34,984 bases of DNA from an uncultured Flavobacteriales bacterium (GTDB taxonomy: Bacteria > Bacteroidota > Bacteroidia > Flavobacteriales > Crocinitomicaceae), in contig CAMLFH010000034.1 of assembly GCA_946479285.1 (NCBI GenBank), forward strand, positions 1 to 34,984, written 5' to 3'. The position numbers were made by a program, and so were the translations under genes. This document shows positions 33,069-34,984 of this stretch, in pieces. The notes beneath the pieces were generated by a model, which was given only the letters and a program-made list of their open reading frames with translations, was not told where the DNA came from and searched no databases. Numbering within the stretch: the first letter of the stretch is position 1; each line of letters begins with the position of its first letter.

Positions 33069-33965
33069 TTAAGCCATGGTTAATTTCACCCATAATTTCA
33101 TCTTATTGGGCAGTAGATCCAAGTTATCATACAAGAATTTTCGAATTACTTCTGGATCAATGAACTCAATGTTCTCATGCTTTTTTCCGTAGTATTTGCC
33201 TTTAGTAGTAAATAGAAACACTTTACTATCTATGTTTCTAAAATTATCTGCATTAATATCTACGTGACCGTTTTTAACTTGAACAACTGCTTTCTCCTTC
33301 GTTACACGATGAATTAATTCATATTCGTAAGCCATAGTGTCAGACTTACAACTGCTCGGAATGATCATGTAATTATGCGTCATTTGAAGGTAAAGAGCAA
33401 GTGCATCTTCACAATCATCGGAGGAAAGTAACGAAAAGAGGTTTTCACCTGCTAATGATTTGGACAGGTAAAAATCAGTTTGCGATAATTCATTGTATAC
33501 CAACTGAGAAAATTGGTTTACGGTTTCATCATGAACCCTTTGAAGCGTCCTGGCAGGAATAAAACAATTGACCAATTTCCCTGGAATGCTTTCAATCGTT
33601 CCTACTTTCTTCCAATCACACTTTTTTACATTTACAATGTCAGCTTTCGATGCTTCCGGCGAGGTATCATAATACCAATCACTCAATATTCGACCAACAT
33701 AATAAATGCCGGCTCTATCTCGTGTCCAAATTAAATCATTAACAACGCATCTATTATTAAAAGCATTCCAAGCTGGCCACCAACTTTTATCTCCATCGTT
33801 ATAATACTCTTCTGTTGCTTTCTTTTCGTAAGATTCAGCGGTTAATATTTCTTTATCATAATTAACCTGCCATCCGATTCCCACAATTCCATTCGTCAAA
33901 CAATGATGTCGGGCATCAATACCTGATTGTGCTGCAGGCTTTAAATTGATTCTCCAAATAGCCAT
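33069..33965 (-). CDS. Probable two-domain nuclease-like protein (PD-(D/E)XK-like C-terminus)
   Basis: A 298-residue cytoplasmic protein. The N-terminus, MAIWRINLKPAAQSGIDARH followed by GIVGIGWQV and later DLIWTRDRAGIYYVGRILSD, resembles PUA/EVE-like folds that read modified nucleotides. The C-terminal half has ALALYLQMTHNYMIIPSSCK, then MAYEYELIHR (E214, E216) and AVVQVKNGHVDIN (Q229-V-K231). Glu residues followed by a beta-strand with Q-x-K are the usual outline of Mrr-like PD-(D/E)XK endonucleases. Together this suggests a modification-sensing nuclease of the kind found in defence islands. Both fold assignments come from motif reading only, and catalysis is unproven. Confidence 0.8.
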   Translation of the reverse strand: MAIWRINLKPAAQSGIDARHHCLTNGIVGIGWQVNYDKEILTAESYEKKATEEYYNDGDKSWWPAWNAFNNRCVVNDLIWTRDRAGIYYVGRILSDWYYDTSPEASKADIVNVKKCDWKKVGTIESIPGKLVNCFIPARTLQRVHDETVNQFSQLVYNELSQTDFYLSKSLAGENLFSLLSSDDCEDALALYLQMTHNYMIIPSSCKSDTMAYEYELIHRVTKEKAVVQVKNGHVDINADNFRNIDSKVFLFTTKGKYYGKKHENIEFIDPEVIRKFLYDNLDLLPNKMKLWVKLTMA

Positions 33966-34064
33966 AGATGATTAATAGTGTTTCTAGTTATGTTATGTAC
34001 GAATTTAATAAATCATACGATAATCAGAAAACCTATTGCAAACGATTGTTCACCAACAATTTAA

Positions 34065-34198
34065 CCCAAAAGAAAAAAGAGAAAAAAAGAAAGCCATTTC
34101 TTTTGGGGCTTTATGGGTGAATGCAAGGTTTTTGCTAAAAAAATACTACCCAAAGGGTGGAGATTATTTTAGCAAAACCCGAAGGGCTTGACCTTGCA
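34065..34198. repeat. Branched inverted-repeat element (structured noncoding DNA)
   Basis: Nested perfect arms are visible. CCCAAAAGAAA (34065-34075) pairs with TTTCTTTTGGG (34097-34107). TGCAAGG (34122-34128) pairs with CCTTGCA (34192-34198). Inside that, TTTTGCTAAAA (34130-34140) pairs with TTTTAGCAAAA (34167-34177) and closes on ACCC-AAA-GGGT. A side hairpin, CCC-GAA-GGG, sits at 34178-34186. The layout could be a folded recombination site, a small RNA or a dispersed repeat. No gene lies in 33966-34241. Confidence 0.65.
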
Positions 34199-34241
34199 AG
34201 CACACAATAAGCACCTAACTTTGCTGTTGTTTTTTTTTATT

Positions 34242-34829
34242 TTACTGATTGGTTTCCGAAATTTCGATGAGCTTGTTCAAAGTAATATCACCGAACTTAC
34301 CATCAGATTGGACACCAATAAATAATTGCAACAATTGTATCGCATAAATTGTTGAGTCAGTAATTATTCCATCTACCGAACCAGGATTATACCCCAAATT
34401 AAACAGTAGTTTTTCAATAGTTAATTTATCCTCAAATGAATATTTGTTGTGGTATTGAATTTCTTCAGTTTTCGTGGAATTTGAAGAACTGTAATTGTAT
34501 GAATTATAGGAAGAGCCGGAGTAAGTAGAAGAACTTGGCGTGTAAATTGGCGTATTTGAAGGAGTATATGTTGGTGTTGAATAATATGTCGAGGGATACG
34601 TATAATTATCAGGTTCAATTGTCCCTGGCTTTCCTGTCCATGGGTTACTATTTGGCTTTGTGGAGTAATTGTCGGTATTAGTTGTGTTTGGATCCGTTCT
34701 ATAGTGTCCCTTGACTTGCGTACCATCTTGGCGCGTATAACCATTAACATAATGGTAGTTAGAATTCACTTGACCGAAAATGGCAATGGAATTCACTAAA
34801 AAGAGTGTAAAAAGAATTAGAGTTTTCAT
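34242..34829 (-). CDS. Exported peptidoglycan-binding-domain protein
   Basis: A 195-residue protein with the signal peptide MKTLILFTLFLVNSIAIFGQ. Residues 25-65 (HYVNGYTRQDGTQVKGHYRT, STKPNSNPWTGKPGT) match a short segment common at the front of exported Bacteroidota proteins. Residues 70-125 are a low-complexity Ser/Thr/Tyr/Pro linker. Residues about 135-190 form a peptidoglycan-binding (PG_binding_1) repeat: LTIEKLLFNLGYNPGSVDGI, then TIYAIQLLQLFIGVQSDGKF and GDITLNKLIE. It should sit in the periplasm bound to the wall. Structured noncoding DNA lies behind it. Confidence 0.87.
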   Translation of the reverse strand: MKTLILFTLFLVNSIAIFGQVNSNYHYVNGYTRQDGTQVKGHYRTDPNTTNTDNYSTKPNSNPWTGKPGTIEPDNYTYPSTYYSTPTYTPSNTPIYTPSSSTYSGSSYNSYNYSSSNSTKTEEIQYHNKYSFEDKLTIEKLLFNLGYNPGSVDGIITDSTIYAIQLLQLFIGVQSDGKFGDITLNKLIEISETNQ

Positions 34830-34911
34830 AAGCTTAATCTTTAAGGTACTTAATCAGAATACAGACTTTTGAAAAAGTAACAAGCAGTACAAAATTTAGA
34901 AGAAGAAGTTC

Positions 34912-34984
34912 AATTTCGAATACCAAAATGGTAAAACAGCCTTGAGCGCTGCCGGTGGAGCAAGGCAGCAGGCTAACAGCTGGA
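34912..34984. other. GC-richer noncoding tail with inverted repeats, cut by window end
   Basis: After an AT-rich leader, the last 50 bases (CAGCCTTGAGCGCTGCC through AGGCTAACAGCTGGA) become GC-richer and contain the arms GCTGCC and GGCAGC 10 nt apart. No convincing frame crosses it. It may be part of a repeat or recombination site that continues beyond the window. Confidence 0.3.

Overview
The window reads as a chromosomal accessory region of a Bacteroidota bacterium, most likely an aquatic Flavobacteriales species; a Fluviicola/Crocinitomicaceae-like host is my inference. Supporting signs are moderately low GC, many exported proteins with short signal peptides ending in S/G-Q, no consistent Shine-Dalgarno sequences, a UPF0391 small membrane protein, and very large RHS/YD-repeat proteins of the kind Bacteroidota encode. 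No rRNA, tRNA, transposase, integrase or CRISPR array is visible.

Bases 1-26,900 form an RHS polymorphic-toxin locus. (i) The left edge cuts into an RHS gene whose C-terminus is an HNH/ENDO VII-like (WHH-type) nuclease, followed with zero spacing by a small helical immunity candidate and a terminator. (ii) A graveyard follows: a frameshifted remnant and a truncated copy of a gene found intact 24 kb further right. (iii) A compact co-directional operon holds a small secreted protein, a tandem-DNRLRE protein, a 2123-residue SpvB/RHS-like protein and a 2675-residue RHS protein ending in a GIY-YIG nuclease, then an Imm26-like immunity gene. The 1-nt overlap (TAATG) and gaps of 10-14 nt imply one transcript. 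(iv) A start-less orphan RHS tip follows. It copies the end of the RHS core and carries a different, unrecognised toxin domain, and behind it sits a lipoprotein immunity candidate. (v) Further displaced immunity-like genes follow, separated by strong hairpin terminators. One terminator-containing intergenic segment occurs twice, after two different immunity genes. The layout fits toxin-tip replacement by homologous recombination: shared core sequence on the left, variable tip plus immunity gene, and a conserved terminator segment on the right.

Bases 27,300-30,540 hold ordinary-looking genes: a two-gene minus-strand pair (BNR-like lipoprotein and outer-membrane-type protein, 4-nt overlap), a plus-strand exported protein that is the intact parent of the truncated copy, a UPF0391 membrane protein, and a standalone GIY-YIG protein on the minus strand.

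Bases 30,540-34,984 look like a second accessory region. A 64-residue putative DNA-binding protein is preceded by tandem 11-bp repeats. Four co-oriented small genes of unknown function follow (a Bacteroidota-type MARQTGLIKLKG protein, two membrane proteins and one small soluble protein), ending in a GAAA-tetraloop terminator. On the minus strand come a zinc-ribbon-like peptide, a two-domain protein with a PD-(D/E)XK-like C-terminus, a branched inverted-repeat element, and an exported peptidoglycan-binding protein. This module and the structured DNA at 34,065-34,198 are the least explained parts of the window.
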